The position numbers and the translations under genes were made by a program. Below the pieces are notes generated by a model that made no database searches, was not told where the DNA came from, and saw nothing but the letters and a program-made list of their open reading frames with translations. Below are positions 33,327 to 41,949 of a DNA stretch of 64,000 bases, piece after piece. The first letter of the stretch is position 1. Each line of letters begins with the position of its first letter. Origin of the DNA: Saccharothrix longispora (lineage in GTDB: Bacteria; Actinomycetota; Actinomycetes; Mycobacteriales; Pseudonocardiaceae); NCBI RefSeq assembly GCF_030852425.1, contig NZ_NSDM01000006.1, forward strand, positions 62,001 through 126,000, given 5' to 3'.

Positions 33327-33859
33327 CTACAGGAAAGCGACAGGAAGGACGGCCGCCGCGACCGCCTTCGTCCAGGGTCGACGCACCACGTGCGCGTACC
33401 CGCGCCGCGCGGGGCGACGTGCGGGTGGCCGGCCGGCGATGTCCGAGGAGGCCGCGGACCGCCTGGTGGGGTGCGTGGGCACCGGCCGCCGGTGCGGGGA
33501 GTGGGCGCCGTGCTCCCACGAGCGGCCAGGGCTGGTCGCGGAACACCTGGTCGCGGTAGGGCTGGAACCCGTGCCAGGCGGCGGGTCCCCTCCCGAGGCC
33601 GAGGATCGCGGCGAGCGCGCCGTCACCGCCGCCGCGCACGTGCGGCGCGATCGCCTCGACCGGGTCGTGGTGGCCGATGTCCACCTCGATGCCCCGGCCC
33701 TCGCCGGTCGGCACGCCCCGGACGGGATCGTTCAGGTCGATGCCCCGCTCGGCCGCGCGCAGGCCGTCGTGCACGGTGGTGAGCGGTCCGATCGGGGGGC
33801 AGGTCGTCGACGGGCAGGTCGTCGACGGACCGCAGGTCCTCGGACAACGGGTACGGCAT
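33327..33859 (-). pseudogene. Gene of unknown function broken by two frameshifts
   Basis: Coding signal on the minus strand jumps frame twice. The ATG at 33859 gives MPYPLSEDLRSVDDLPVDDL; at a run of six G on the plus strand (33794-33799) the signal shifts to GPLTTVHDGLRAAERGIDLN and goes on through GHHDPVEAIAPHVRGGGDG to YRDQVFRDQPW; near 33525 it shifts again to SWEHGAHSPHRRPVPTHPTR and ends RRPWTKAVAAAVLPVAFL at TAG 33327-33329. Removing one base at each place restores one frame of about 177 codons. GC3 is high in each piece. No known family is recognised. A homopolymer sequencing error could explain the first shift. Confidence 0.55.
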
Positions 33860-33896
33860 GACGTCCCGGCTCGGCCGCGCGGTGTGCCGGCCTGCG

Positions 33897-35384
33897 TCAG
33901 CCCGCCTGGAGTGCCAGGTAGAGGTCGACGCGTTCGGCGAAGTTCGACAGGTCCGCGCCGAGCAGGTCCTCCACCCGGCCGATGCGGTAGCGCAGGGTGT
34001 TCACGTGGACGTGCAGGCGACCGGCGGCGGTGGTCCACGAGCCCGAGCAGTCGAGGAAGACACGCAGGCTGCCCAGCAGGTCCGAGCCGTGCTCGGCGTC
34101 GTAGTCGATGACCGGACCCAGCAGGCGGCGGCGCAGGGAGCCCCTCAGCTCCTCCGGGACGCCGGCCAGCAGCAGCTGGTGGAACGCGATCTCCTCGCCC
34201 GCCACGACCTGGGTCCGGCCGGCTCGCCGCTCCCCCAGCCTGCGCGCGTGCGACGCCTCCTCCGCCGCGCCGCGCAGACCGGTGTGGCCCACCGGGGACG
34301 AGATGCCGACCAGGAAGCGGGTGGCGCCCAGGCCCGGTTCCAGGACGCGCAGCGCCGACCGCACGTCGTCCACCCACGGGCCGGCGGGGGCCAGCGCGTA
34401 GACCTCGTCGCCGATCCCGGCCACCAGGGACCGGGGCGCGACCGCCGCCAGCACCTCTTCGAGCAGGGCGGCGGCGCCGGCGGTGGTCGCGGCCCTGCCG
34501 CCGGACAACGAGGCCGCCACGACGCGCAGCGGGGCGTCGGGGTCCCAGCCGACGGCGGCCACGCGGGCGGACAGGTCACCGCCCGCCAGCACCTGGCGCA
34601 GCAGGGGGCCCGCAGCGCGGTTCTCGATCTCCCGCCCCTGCACGACGCGCGCCCGTTCGACCCCCACCAGGCTGGCCAGTTCGGCGGCGACCTCGTCGCG
34701 GGTGCGGTCGCCGGAGACGACGAGGACCCACGACGTCAGCCTCGGCCCGCCGCGCGCGGCCACCGGCAGCAGCGTCACCCCGCGCACCACTCGCGGGAGC
34801 CGGTCGGCCAGCAGGAACTCGCGGACCAGGAAGGCCGGGTCGTCCGGCTCCGGTCCCGCCACGACGTGACCGGTGCACGCGAGCACCAGGCAGGGCGCGC
34901 CCAGCTCGGCCGCGCCCGCGGCGATCAGCTCCGCCAGGTCGCCGCCGTCGGCGACCACGGTCAGCAACCGCCGGTGCCGGTCCAGCTGGGCGCCCGCCGC
35001 GCCGACCCGTTCGGCGGCCAGCTCCAGCACGACGTGCTCGGTGATCGTCGCGAACGACAGGTCCACCGGCACCTCCAGCAGCGGCACGCCGTGTCGTTCG
35101 CACGCCTCCACCAGGGCCGGGGGCAACGCGCCCGCCTCGGGTGGGCCGGCCGCCAGCGCCGCCACGCCGGAGGCGGCCAGCGACGCCACGAACGTGTCGC
35201 AGTCGGCGTCCGTGCGGTGCCACAGCAGGCCGGACAGCACCAGCTCGCCGCCCGACAGGTAGCGCGCGGGGTCGGGCAGCTCGGTGCCGTAGAGCCCGGT
35301 CACCGGGCGGTCGAGCAGGTCCGCGCCGACGACCGGTCGGAGTCGGAGCTCGGGCATCCCCACCAGGCTGCGAACCAGCAACAC
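33897..35384 (-). CDS. PucR-family transcriptional regulator
   Basis: A 495-aa regulator of purine catabolism type. The N-terminal PucR domain begins MLLVRSLVGMPELRLRPVVGADLLDRPVTGLYGTEL and runs to about residue 125 (SLAASGVAALAAGPP); a GGDEF-like middle part follows; the C-terminal HTH_30 is LLGSLRVFLDCSGSWTTAAGRLHVHVNTLRYRIGRVEDLLGADL. Homologues sense purine metabolites and switch xanthine/urate genes. Divergent from the xanthine-dehydrogenase-like operon across 175 bases. The GTG at 35384 is used; GGAGGGG lies upstream. Confidence 0.92.
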   Translation of the reverse strand: MLLVRSLVGMPELRLRPVVGADLLDRPVTGLYGTELPDPARYLSGGELVLSGLLWHRTDADCDTFVASLAASGVAALAAGPPEAGALPPALVEACERHGVPLLEVPVDLSFATITEHVVLELAAERVGAAGAQLDRHRRLLTVVADGGDLAELIAAGAAELGAPCLVLACTGHVVAGPEPDDPAFLVREFLLADRLPRVVRGVTLLPVAARGGPRLTSWVLVVSGDRTRDEVAAELASLVGVERARVVQGREIENRAAGPLLRQVLAGGDLSARVAAVGWDPDAPLRVVAASLSGGRAATTAGAAALLEEVLAAVAPRSLVAGIGDEVYALAPAGPWVDDVRSALRVLEPGLGATRFLVGISSPVGHTGLRGAAEEASHARRLGERRAGRTQVVAGEEIAFHQLLLAGVPEELRGSLRRRLLGPVIDYDAEHGSDLLGSLRVFLDCSGSWTTAAGRLHVHVNTLRYRIGRVEDLLGADLSNFAERVDLYLALQAG

Positions 35385-35432
35385 GCACGTCCCCTCCGCG
35401 TCACCCGGCGCGTCTAGCCTCGTCCGATCGTG

Positions 35433-35450
35433 TTCGTAGGAAAGCACGAA
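35433..35450. promoter_or_regulatory. Inverted repeat TTCGT-N8-ACGAA in the pucR / xdh intergenic region
   Basis: A short perfect inverted repeat, 49 bases upstream of the pucR start and 110 bases from the first xdh-type gene. It is a candidate PucR site only by position. Confidence 0.3.
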
Positions 35451-35559
35451 TCCACTCCCGGTAGCAGGCTGGGATTCATGCGCCACCGCCGTAGCCGACC
35501 ACCCCCGCCACTCTGTGTACTGGCCCACACACCGCAGCACCCACCCTCCGAGGTAGCCG

Positions 35560-36432
35560 ATGGACTTCCTTCGCCCCGACAGCCTCGCCGAAGCACTGGC
35601 CCTGAAGGCGCAGCGGCCGGACGCCGTGCCGATCGCGGGCGGCACGGACGTGATGGTCGAGCTGAACTTCGACCACCGCAGGCCGGCCGCGCTGCTCGAC
35701 CTGACCCGCGTCGAGGACCTGCGCACCTGGGACGTCGACGGCGGCTCGGTGCGCGTCGGGGCGGGCGTGACGTACACCCGGATCATCGAGGAGCTGGGCG
35801 ACCGCCTGCCGGGGCTGGCGATGGCGTCGCGCACCGTCGGCTCGCCGCAGATCCGCAACCGGGGCACGGTCGGCGGCAACCTCGGCGCGGCCTCCCCCGC
35901 GGGCGACGCGCACCCGGTGCTGCTGGTCGCGGACGCCGTCGTCGAGGTCGCGTCGACCCGCGGCACGCGCCGCATCGCCGCCGCCGACTTCTACCTGGGC
36001 GTGAAGCGCAACGCGCTGGAGCCCGACGAGCTGATCACCTCCGTGCGCCTGCCCGCCGCCCGGGCGCCCCAGCAGTTCGCCAAGGTCGGCACCCGCAACG
36101 CCATGGTCATCGCGGTGTGCTCGTTCGCCGTGGCCCTGCACCCCGAGCAGCGGCGGGTCGGCGCGGCCGTCGGGTCGGCCGCGCCCACGCCCCGGCGCGC
36201 GTCGGCGGCCGAGGAGTTCCTGTCCGCCGAACTGACCGCCACCGGGCAGTGGGAGTCGCCGAGACCCCTGCCCGACTCGGTGAAGCGCCGGTTCGGCGAG
36301 CTGGTCGCCGAGGCCGCGAGCCCCATCGACGACGTGCGCGGCAGCGCCGCGTACCGCAAGCACGCCCTCTCCGTGCTCGCCCGCCGCACGCTCGGCTGGG
36401 CGTGGCAGGACTACCCCGGGAAGGTCGCCTGA
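35560..36432 (+). CDS. Xanthine dehydrogenase family, FAD-binding subunit
   Basis: A 290-aa CoxM/XdhB-type subunit carrying FAD between the iron-sulfur clusters and NAD. Flavin-binding blocks PIAGGTDVMVEL and TVGSPQIRNRGTVGGNLGAASPAGD are present, and the C-terminal CO_deh_flav_C region follows (QFAKVGTRNAMVIAV). First gene of the operon, ribosome site GAGGT before the ATG. Ends one base before the next ATG. Confidence 0.92.
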   Translation: MDFLRPDSLAEALALKAQRPDAVPIAGGTDVMVELNFDHRRPAALLDLTRVEDLRTWDVDGGSVRVGAGVTYTRIIEELGDRLPGLAMASRTVGSPQIRNRGTVGGNLGAASPAGDAHPVLLVADAVVEVASTRGTRRIAAADFYLGVKRNALEPDELITSVRLPAARAPQQFAKVGTRNAMVIAVCSFAVALHPEQRRVGAAVGSAAPTPRRASAAEEFLSAELTATGQWESPRPLPDSVKRRFGELVAEAASPIDDVRGSAAYRKHALSVLARRTLGWAWQDYPGKVA

Positions 36433-36433
36433 C

Positions 36434-36895
36434 ATGCGCGTGGACGTGACGGTGAACGGCGAGCGGCGGGTCGCCGACGACGTGTGGGAGGGCGAGAGCC
36501 TGCTGTTCCTGCTGCGCGAGCGGCTGGGCCTGCCCGGCTCCAAGAACGCCTGCGAGCAGGGCGAGTGCGGCTCCTGCACGGTGTACCTGGACGGGGTGCC
36601 GGTCTGCTCGTGCCTCGTCGCCGCGGGCCAGGCCCACGACCGCGAGGTGCGCACGGTGGAGGGGCTCGCCGACGGGGAGCGGCTCGACCCGGTGCAGGAG
36701 GCGTTCATCGAGGCGGGCGCCGTGCAGTGCGGGTTCTGCACCCCCGGCCTCGTGGTCGCCGCGCACGACCTGCTCGCCCGCGTGCCGCACCCCGGTGACC
36801 CGGAGATCCGCGAGGCGCTGGCGGGCAACCTGTGCCGCTGCACCGGGTACGAGAAGATCCTCGACGCGGTGCGGCTGGCGGCGTCGAAGCGATGA
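36434..36895 (+). CDS. Xanthine dehydrogenase family, 2Fe-2S subunit
   Basis: A 153-aa small subunit with two [2Fe-2S] clusters. The plant-type ferredoxin cluster ligands are in NACEQGECGSCTVYL with a fourth Cys further on (VPVCSCL); the second cluster is in VQCGFCTPG and NLCRCTGYEKI. Length is typical for CoxS-type subunits. It passes electrons from the molybdenum subunit to FAD. Its stop overlaps the ATG of the amidohydrolase (ATGA). Confidence 0.93.
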   Translation: MRVDVTVNGERRVADDVWEGESLLFLLRERLGLPGSKNACEQGECGSCTVYLDGVPVCSCLVAAGQAHDREVRTVEGLADGERLDPVQEAFIEAGAVQCGFCTPGLVVAAHDLLARVPHPGDPEIREALAGNLCRCTGYEKILDAVRLAASKR

Positions 36896-38247
36896 CGTCC
36901 ACCATCGTCGACGGCGCGTCCATCGCGACGGTGGACGCCGCCGGCACCGAGATCGCCTCCGGCCACGTCGTGGTCGAGGACGGCCGCGTCACCGCGGTCG
37001 GCCCCGGACAGGCCCCGAGGCCCGCGGGCCCGCACACCTGGGTCGACGGCACCGGCTGCCTCGTCACGCCCGGTCTGGTCAACACGCACCACCACCTCTA
37101 CCAGTGGGCCACGCGCGGCATCGCCCAGGACGCCACCCTGTTCGAGTGGCTGACCACGCTCTACCCGGTGTGGGGCGGCCTCGACGCGGGGATCACCCAC
37201 GCCGCCGCCTCGGCGGGCCTCGCCCGGCTCGCCACCACCGGCTGCACCACGGCCGCCGACCACCACTACGTCTTCCCGCGCGAGGGCGGCGACCAGTTCG
37301 AGGCCCTGGTGGGTGCGGGCAGGCGCGTCGGCATCCGCCTGCACGCCGTGCGCGGCTCGATGGACCGGGGCCGGTCCCGGGGCGGGCTGCCGCCGGACAA
37401 CCTCGTCGAGGAGACCGAGGCCGCGCTCATCGCCACCGAGCAGGCCGTCAACGACCACCACGACCCGGCCGCGGACGCCCTCGTGCGCGTCGCCGTCGGC
37501 CCGTGCTCGCCCTTCTCGGTGAGCCGGGAGCTGATGACCGGCGCCGCCGAACTGGCCCGCGCCAAGGGCGTGCGGCTGCACACCCACCTCGCCGAGACCG
37601 TCGACGAGGAGGAGCAGTGCCGGGCCGAGTACGGCTGCACGCCCACCGAGTACGCCGAGCGGGTCGGCTGGCTCGGCGAGGACGTGTGGCTCGCCCACAC
37701 CGTGCACCTCGCCCCGGACGCGGTGACGCGGCTCGGCGCCACCGGCACCGGCTCGGCGCACTGCCCCACGTCCAACGGCCGGCTCGGCACGGGCATCGCC
37801 CCGGTCCGCGACCTGCTCGACGCGGGCGCGCCGGTCGGCCTCGGCGTGGACGGCGCGGCGTCCAACGAGTCGTGCGGCATGGTCGAGGAACTGCACCAGG
37901 CCGTGCTCCAGGCCCGCCAGCGCGGCGGCCCCAAGGCGCTCGACGTGCGCCAGGCGCTGTGGCTGGGCACCATGGGCGGCGCGCGCTGCCTCGGCCGGGA
38001 CGCCGAACTCGGCTCGATCGAGCCCGGCAAGCTGGCCGACCTCGCCGTGTGGCGGCTCGACGGCCTCGACCACGCGGGCATCGACGACCCGGTCGCCGCG
38101 CTCGTCCTCGGTCCGCTGCCGACGTTGAAGCTGCTGCTGGTCGGCGGCCGGACCGTCGTGGTCGACGGGGAGCTGCGCACCGCCTCGGAGACCGATCTCG
38201 CGCGCGAGCTGCGCGCCGCCGCCACCCGGCTGAAGGGGTCCGCATGA
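36892..38247 (+). CDS. Amidohydrolase, 8-oxoguanine-deaminase type
   Basis: A 451-aa metal-dependent amidohydrolase of the AtzA/TrzN/8-oxoguanine deaminase group, predicted to convert 8-oxoguanine or a related oxidised purine to urate. Metal ligands: HHH in GLVNTHHHLYQW, His in LHTHLAET, His in AHCPTSN and Asp in GLGVDGAASNE. The TAADHHYVFP motif and the FEWLTTLYPVW stretch are characteristic of the 8-oxoguanine deaminase branch. It lies between the small and large subunits of the molybdenum enzyme, an unusual place that suggests a linked purine step. Confidence 0.85.
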   Translation: MTSTIVDGASIATVDAAGTEIASGHVVVEDGRVTAVGPGQAPRPAGPHTWVDGTGCLVTPGLVNTHHHLYQWATRGIAQDATLFEWLTTLYPVWGGLDAGITHAAASAGLARLATTGCTTAADHHYVFPREGGDQFEALVGAGRRVGIRLHAVRGSMDRGRSRGGLPPDNLVEETEAALIATEQAVNDHHDPAADALVRVAVGPCSPFSVSRELMTGAAELARAKGVRLHTHLAETVDEEEQCRAEYGCTPTEYAERVGWLGEDVWLAHTVHLAPDAVTRLGATGTGSAHCPTSNGRLGTGIAPVRDLLDAGAPVGLGVDGAASNESCGMVEELHQAVLQARQRGGPKALDVRQALWLGTMGGARCLGRDAELGSIEPGKLADLAVWRLDGLDHAGIDDPVAALVLGPLPTLKLLLVGGRTVVVDGELRTASETDLARELRAAATRLKGSA

Positions 38248-38411
38248 CCACGCCACGCCGCGACGCCGGCGGGGCGGTGAGCAGGGCGGGGTCGGCGGGC
38301 AGGGCCACGACCAGCCACCTCCCGCCGTCCCGCGCGTCCGGGGCGCCACCGCGGACGACACCGACCTCGACGACACCCGCCTCGACGACACCGACCTTGG
38401 GGACGCGATGA
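38244..38411 (+). CDS. Putative 55-aa coupled small ORF
   Basis: An ATG at 38244 overlaps the amidohydrolase stop in an ATGA, and the frame ends in another ATGA (38408-38411) shared with the large subunit start. The product, starting MTTPRRDAGGAVSRAG, is basic and Thr/Pro-rich with a tandem TSTTPASTTP-like end and no known fold. About 89% of its third positions are G or C. Both junctions are of the type used by real coupled genes in this operon, so it may serve as a translated bridge that delivers ribosomes to the large subunit, or may be a real peptide. Confidence 0.45.
   Translation: MTTPRRDAGGAVSRAGSAGRATTSHLPPSRASGAPPRTTPTSTTPASTTPTLGTR
38354..38398 (+). repeat. Three tandem 15-base repeats
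   Basis: GACGACACCGACCTC is repeated three times with small changes (second copy CGC for GAC near the end, third copy ending CTT), directly before the large-subunit start. In the frame of the large subunit the repeats would read DDTDL-DDTRL-DDTDL, but that frame has no start codon. Confidence 0.8.
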
Positions 38412-40642
38412 GCCTGACCCCCGCTGGACTGACCTCTTCGGTGTCGGGCGGGATCGGCTCCAGCCCGCAGCGACCCGACGGCAACCTCAAGGTGCGCGGC
38501 GAGTTCGCCTACGCCTCGGACCTGTGGCACGAGGACATGATCTGGGGCGCGACCCTGCGCAGCCCGCACCCGTACGCGCGGATCGTGTCGGTGGACCTCA
38601 CCGAGGCGCTGAAGGTGCCCGGTGTGCACGCCGTGCTCACGCACCGGGACGTCACCGGGCTCAACCGCTACGGCCTGGAGCACAAGGACCAGCCGGTGCT
38701 CGCCGAGGACGTCGTGCGCTACCAGGGCGAGCCCGTCGCCCTCGTCGGCGCCGACCACCCCGAGACGGCCACGCGCGCCATGAAGCGCGTCAGGGTCGAG
38801 TACGAGGTGCTCACCCCGGTCGTGGACATGGAGACCGCGGCCGACGACACGCCGCTGCACCCCGGTGGCAACCTCGTGCGGCACGTGCCGATCCGGCGCG
38901 GCGACCAGGACGCCACCGCCGAGGTGGTCGTCACCGGCCGGTACGAGGTCGGCATGCAGGACCAGGCGTTCCTCGGACCCGAGTCGGGGCTCGCGGTGCC
39001 CGCCGAGGACGGTGGCGTCGACCTCTACGTCGCCACGCAGTGGCTGCACGTCGACCAGGCGCAGGTGGCGGCGGCGCTCGGACTGCCGCTGGAGAAGGTG
39101 CGGCTGACGCTCTCCGGGGTCGGCGGCGCGTTCGGCGGGCGCGAGGACCTGTCGATGCAGGTGCACGCCTGCCTGCTCGCGCTGCACACCGGCAAGCCCA
39201 CGAAGATGGTCTACAACCGCGAGGAGTCGTTCTACGGGCACGTGCACCGCCACCCCGCGGTGCTGCACTACGAGCACGGCGCGGACCGCACGGGCAGGCT
39301 CGTCTACGTCAGGGCGCGGATCTTCCTCGACGGCGGCGCGTACGCCTCCAGCACGGGCGCCGTGGTGGCGAACGCGGCCACGCTCGGCATCGGCCCCTAC
39401 GACGTGCCCAACGCGACCGTCGACTGCTGGGGCGTCTACACCAACAACCCGCCGTGCGGCGCGATGCGCGGGTTCGGCGCCGTGCAGGCCGGTTTCGCCT
39501 ACGAGTCCCAGATGGACAAGCTGGCGCACGCGCTGGGCATGGACCCGGTGGACGTGCGGATCGCCAACGCCATGGCGGAGGGCTCGGTCATGCCGACCGG
39601 CCAGGTCGTCGACTCCGCCGCGCCCGTCGCGCGGTTGCTGGAACTGGTCCGCGACAAGCCCATGCCGCCGGTCCCGGCCGAGGTGGACCTGAGGGACATG
39701 CCCGGTGGCGTCTCCAACACCACCCACGGCGAGGGGGTCGTGCGCGGGGTCGGCTACGCGGTCGGCATCAAGAACATCTGCTTCTCCGAGGGCTACGACG
39801 ACTACTCCACCGCCCGCGTGCGGGTGCAGGTCATCAACGGCGAGGCGGTCGCGCTGGCGCACACCGCCGCGGCGGAGGTCGGGCAGGGCCTGGTGACGAT
39901 CGTGCAGCAGATCGTGCGCACCGAGCTGGGCGTGCAACGGGTGACCATCCTGCCGATGGACACCACCATCGGCAACGGCGGCTCCACCTCGGCCTCCCGG
40001 CAGACCTACGTCACCGGCGGGGCGGTCAAGGCGGCGTGCGCGGCGGTGCGGGCGGAGCTGGCGAAGCTCGCGGGTGGCCGGGACCCCGCCGACCTCGACC
40101 CCGCCGACCTCGCCGACCTGCTCGGTGACGGGGTCGTCGACGAGACCGTCGAGTGGCGACACCGGGCCACCGAGCCGCTCGACCCGGTGACCGGGCAGGG
40201 CAACGCCCACGTGCAGTACGGTTTCGCCGCGCACCGCGCCGTGGTCGACGTGGACACCGAGCTGGGCCTGGTGAAGGTCGTGGAGCTGGGCTGCGCGCAG
40301 GACGTCGGCAAGGCGCTCAACCCCCAGGCGGTGATCGGCCAGATCCAGGGCGGCTCGGCGCAGGGCCTGGGCCTCGCGGTGATGGAGGAGATCCAGACCG
40401 CGGGCGGGGTCGTGCGCAACCCGTCCTTCACCGACTACCTGATCCCGACCGTGCTGGACATGCCGCCGATGAGCATCGACGTGCTGGAGCTGGCCGATCC
40501 GAACGCGCCCTACGGCGTGCGGGGCGTGGGCGAGCCACCTACGATTTCCGCCACCCCGGCCATCGTCGCGGCCATCCGCGACGCCACCGGCCGCGCGCTG
40601 ACCCGCGTGCCGGTGCGGCCGGAGCACATCACCGGCACCTGA
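38408..40642 (+). CDS. Xanthine dehydrogenase family, molybdopterin-binding subunit
   Basis: A 744-aa catalytic subunit with the molybdenum cofactor, hydroxylating a purine such as hypoxanthine or xanthine. It starts with the a/b hammerhead domain (NLKVRGEFAYASDLWHEDMIWGATLRSPHPYARI), continues with GVGGAFGGREDLSMQVHACLLA, the PPCGAMRGFGAVQAGFAYE cofactor block and QGNAHVQYGFAA, and ends with the active-site Glu in VRGVGEPPTISATPAIVAAI. Substrate cannot be fixed from sequence; the PucR, guanine deaminase and 8-oxoguanine deaminase neighbours support a purine. The ATG overlaps the preceding small ORF stop. Confidence 0.92.
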   Translation: MSLTPAGLTSSVSGGIGSSPQRPDGNLKVRGEFAYASDLWHEDMIWGATLRSPHPYARIVSVDLTEALKVPGVHAVLTHRDVTGLNRYGLEHKDQPVLAEDVVRYQGEPVALVGADHPETATRAMKRVRVEYEVLTPVVDMETAADDTPLHPGGNLVRHVPIRRGDQDATAEVVVTGRYEVGMQDQAFLGPESGLAVPAEDGGVDLYVATQWLHVDQAQVAAALGLPLEKVRLTLSGVGGAFGGREDLSMQVHACLLALHTGKPTKMVYNREESFYGHVHRHPAVLHYEHGADRTGRLVYVRARIFLDGGAYASSTGAVVANAATLGIGPYDVPNATVDCWGVYTNNPPCGAMRGFGAVQAGFAYESQMDKLAHALGMDPVDVRIANAMAEGSVMPTGQVVDSAAPVARLLELVRDKPMPPVPAEVDLRDMPGGVSNTTHGEGVVRGVGYAVGIKNICFSEGYDDYSTARVRVQVINGEAVALAHTAAAEVGQGLVTIVQQIVRTELGVQRVTILPMDTTIGNGGSTSASRQTYVTGGAVKAACAAVRAELAKLAGGRDPADLDPADLADLLGDGVVDETVEWRHRATEPLDPVTGQGNAHVQYGFAAHRAVVDVDTELGLVKVVELGCAQDVGKALNPQAVIGQIQGGSAQGLGLAVMEEIQTAGGVVRNPSFTDYLIPTVLDMPPMSIDVLELADPNAPYGVRGVGEPPTISATPAIVAAIRDATGRALTRVPVRPEHITGT

Positions 40643-40717
40643 CCAGGACCACCGCGCCGCACACCGGAGCCGGGCGAACAGCCGCGGCACGGACCGGCAC
40701 GCCCCGAGGAGCACCCC

Positions 40718-41200
40718 ATGACCACCTCCCTCTCCCCCGACCACGCCTGGCTGCGCGAGTCGGTCGACCTGGCGACGCGCAACGTCGCCGAGGGCGGCGG
40801 CCCGTTCGGCGCGGTGGTCGTGCGCGACGGGGTCGTCGTCGCCACCGGCACCAACCAGGTCACCTCGGCGCTCGACCCGACGGCGCACGCCGAGGTGGTG
40901 GCGATCCGCGCGGCCTGCCGGGCGCTGGGGGACTTCCGGCTCACCGGTTGCGCGCTGGTCTCCTCCTGCGAGCCGTGCCCGCTGTGCCTCTCGGCGGCGC
41001 TGTGGGCGCGGGTGGACCGGGTCCTCTACGCCGCCGACCGGGACGACGCCGCCGCGGCCGGGTTCGACGACCGCGAGTTCCACGAGCTGTTCGGGAGGCC
41101 GCGCGAGACGTGGAGCATGCCGGTCGAGCGGATCTCGACCGGTCGGGACGCCGCGCCGTTCACGGCGTGGCTCGCCCGGGAGGACCGGGTCGACTACTGA
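40718..41200 (+). CDS. guaD: Guanine deaminase-type nucleobase deaminase
   Basis: A 160-aa cytidine-deaminase-fold enzyme predicted to convert guanine to xanthine, feeding the xanthine-dehydrogenase-type enzyme before it. Zinc ligands: His with catalytic Glu in TAHAEVVAIRAACRAL and the two Cys in SCEPCPLCLSAALWARV. The following VLYAADRDDAAAAGFDDREFHELF segment is typical of bacterial GuaD rather than tRNA adenosine deaminase. GAGGAG precedes the ATG; the gap of 75 bases to the operon holds no terminator. Confidence 0.88.
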   Translation: MTTSLSPDHAWLRESVDLATRNVAEGGGPFGAVVVRDGVVVATGTNQVTSALDPTAHAEVVAIRAACRALGDFRLTGCALVSSCEPCPLCLSAALWARVDRVLYAADRDDAAAAGFDDREFHELFGRPRETWSMPVERISTGRDAAPFTAWLAREDRVDY

Positions 41201-41331
41201 GGCGGCGGGACGCGGGCGGGCCGCCGCGGCGCGGGAGGGGGAGTCGCTGCTCATGGGACCAGGCTGCGCCGGTCCGCCGAGGACGGCGACACATTACCCG
41301 TCGGTTGTGGACAACTCCCGAACGGGTGACC

Positions 41332-41949
41332 TCAGGTCCCCAGGAGTCCCCGGTCGTAGGCGACGGCGACCGCGGCGGCGCGGTCCTTCACACCCAGCTT
41401 GGCGTAGACGTGCACCAGGTGCGTCTTCACGGTCGCCTCGCTGATGAACAGCCTCGCCGCAGCCTCGCGGTTCGTGCAGCCGCGGGCGATGAGGCCCAGC
41501 ACCTCCACCTCGCGGTCGCTCAACGGCTCGGCCGCGGGCCGGCGGACCTGGCCCACCAGGCGCGTGGCCACCGAGGGCGACAGCACCGCCTCCCCCCGGG
41601 CCGCCGAGCGCACCGCGCGGAACAGCTCGTCGCGCGGCGTGTCCTTGAGCAGGTAGCCGGTGGCGCCCGCCTTGATCGCGGGCAGGACGTCGCTGTCGGT
41701 GTCGTAGGTGGTCAGCACCAGAACGCGGGTCGGGAAGCCGCGCAGCCGCCCGATGGCGGTGACGCCGTCGACGCCGGGCATCCGCAGGTCCATGAGCACC
41801 ACGTCCGGGGACACCGCGCGCACCACGGCCACCGCCTCGGCGCCGTCGGCCGCCTCGCCCACGACCTCCACGTCCCCGGCGGAGGCGAGCATGCCGCGCA
41901 GGCCGTCGCGCACCACCGGGTGGTCGTCCACGATCACCACGCGGATCAC
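41332..41949 (-). CDS. NarL/LuxR-family response regulator
   Basis: A 205-aa regulator. Receiver domain: DD in IRVVIVDDHPVVRDGL, phospho-acceptor Asp in PDVVLMDLRMPGVDG, Thr/Ser in VLVLTTYD and Lys in GYLLKDTP. The C-terminal LuxR HTH is PLSDREVEVLGLIARGCTNREAAARLFISEATVKTHLVHVYAKLGV. It is coupled to the sensor kinase by a GTGA overlap (GTG at 41949), which identifies its partner. Probably controls the ABC exporter genes upstream in the same operon. Confidence 0.93.
   Translation of the reverse strand: MIRVVIVDDHPVVRDGLRGMLASAGDVEVVGEAADGAEAVAVVRAVSPDVVLMDLRMPGVDGVTAIGRLRGFPTRVLVLTTYDTDSDVLPAIKAGATGYLLKDTPRDELFRAVRSAARGEAVLSPSVATRLVGQVRRPAAEPLSDREVEVLGLIARGCTNREAAARLFISEATVKTHLVHVYAKLGVKDRAAAVAVAYDRGLLGT

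Noticed and set aside
33004-34377. 457-codon frame spanning the broken gene, part of pucR and the propeller gene
   Set aside because: It crosses two well-supported genes in the wrong phase; only a short middle part has coding signal and belongs to the frameshifted gene.
38246-38407. Reading of the tandem repeat as pentapeptide-like DDTDL units in the large-subunit frame
   Set aside because: No start codon exists upstream in that frame, and three units are too few for a pentapeptide-repeat fold.
41306-41314. Perfect actinomycete DnaA box (TGTGGACAA on the plus strand)
   Set aside because: A single box between convergent genes without a cluster, AT-rich region or dnaA/dnaN neighbours is expected by chance and is not an origin.
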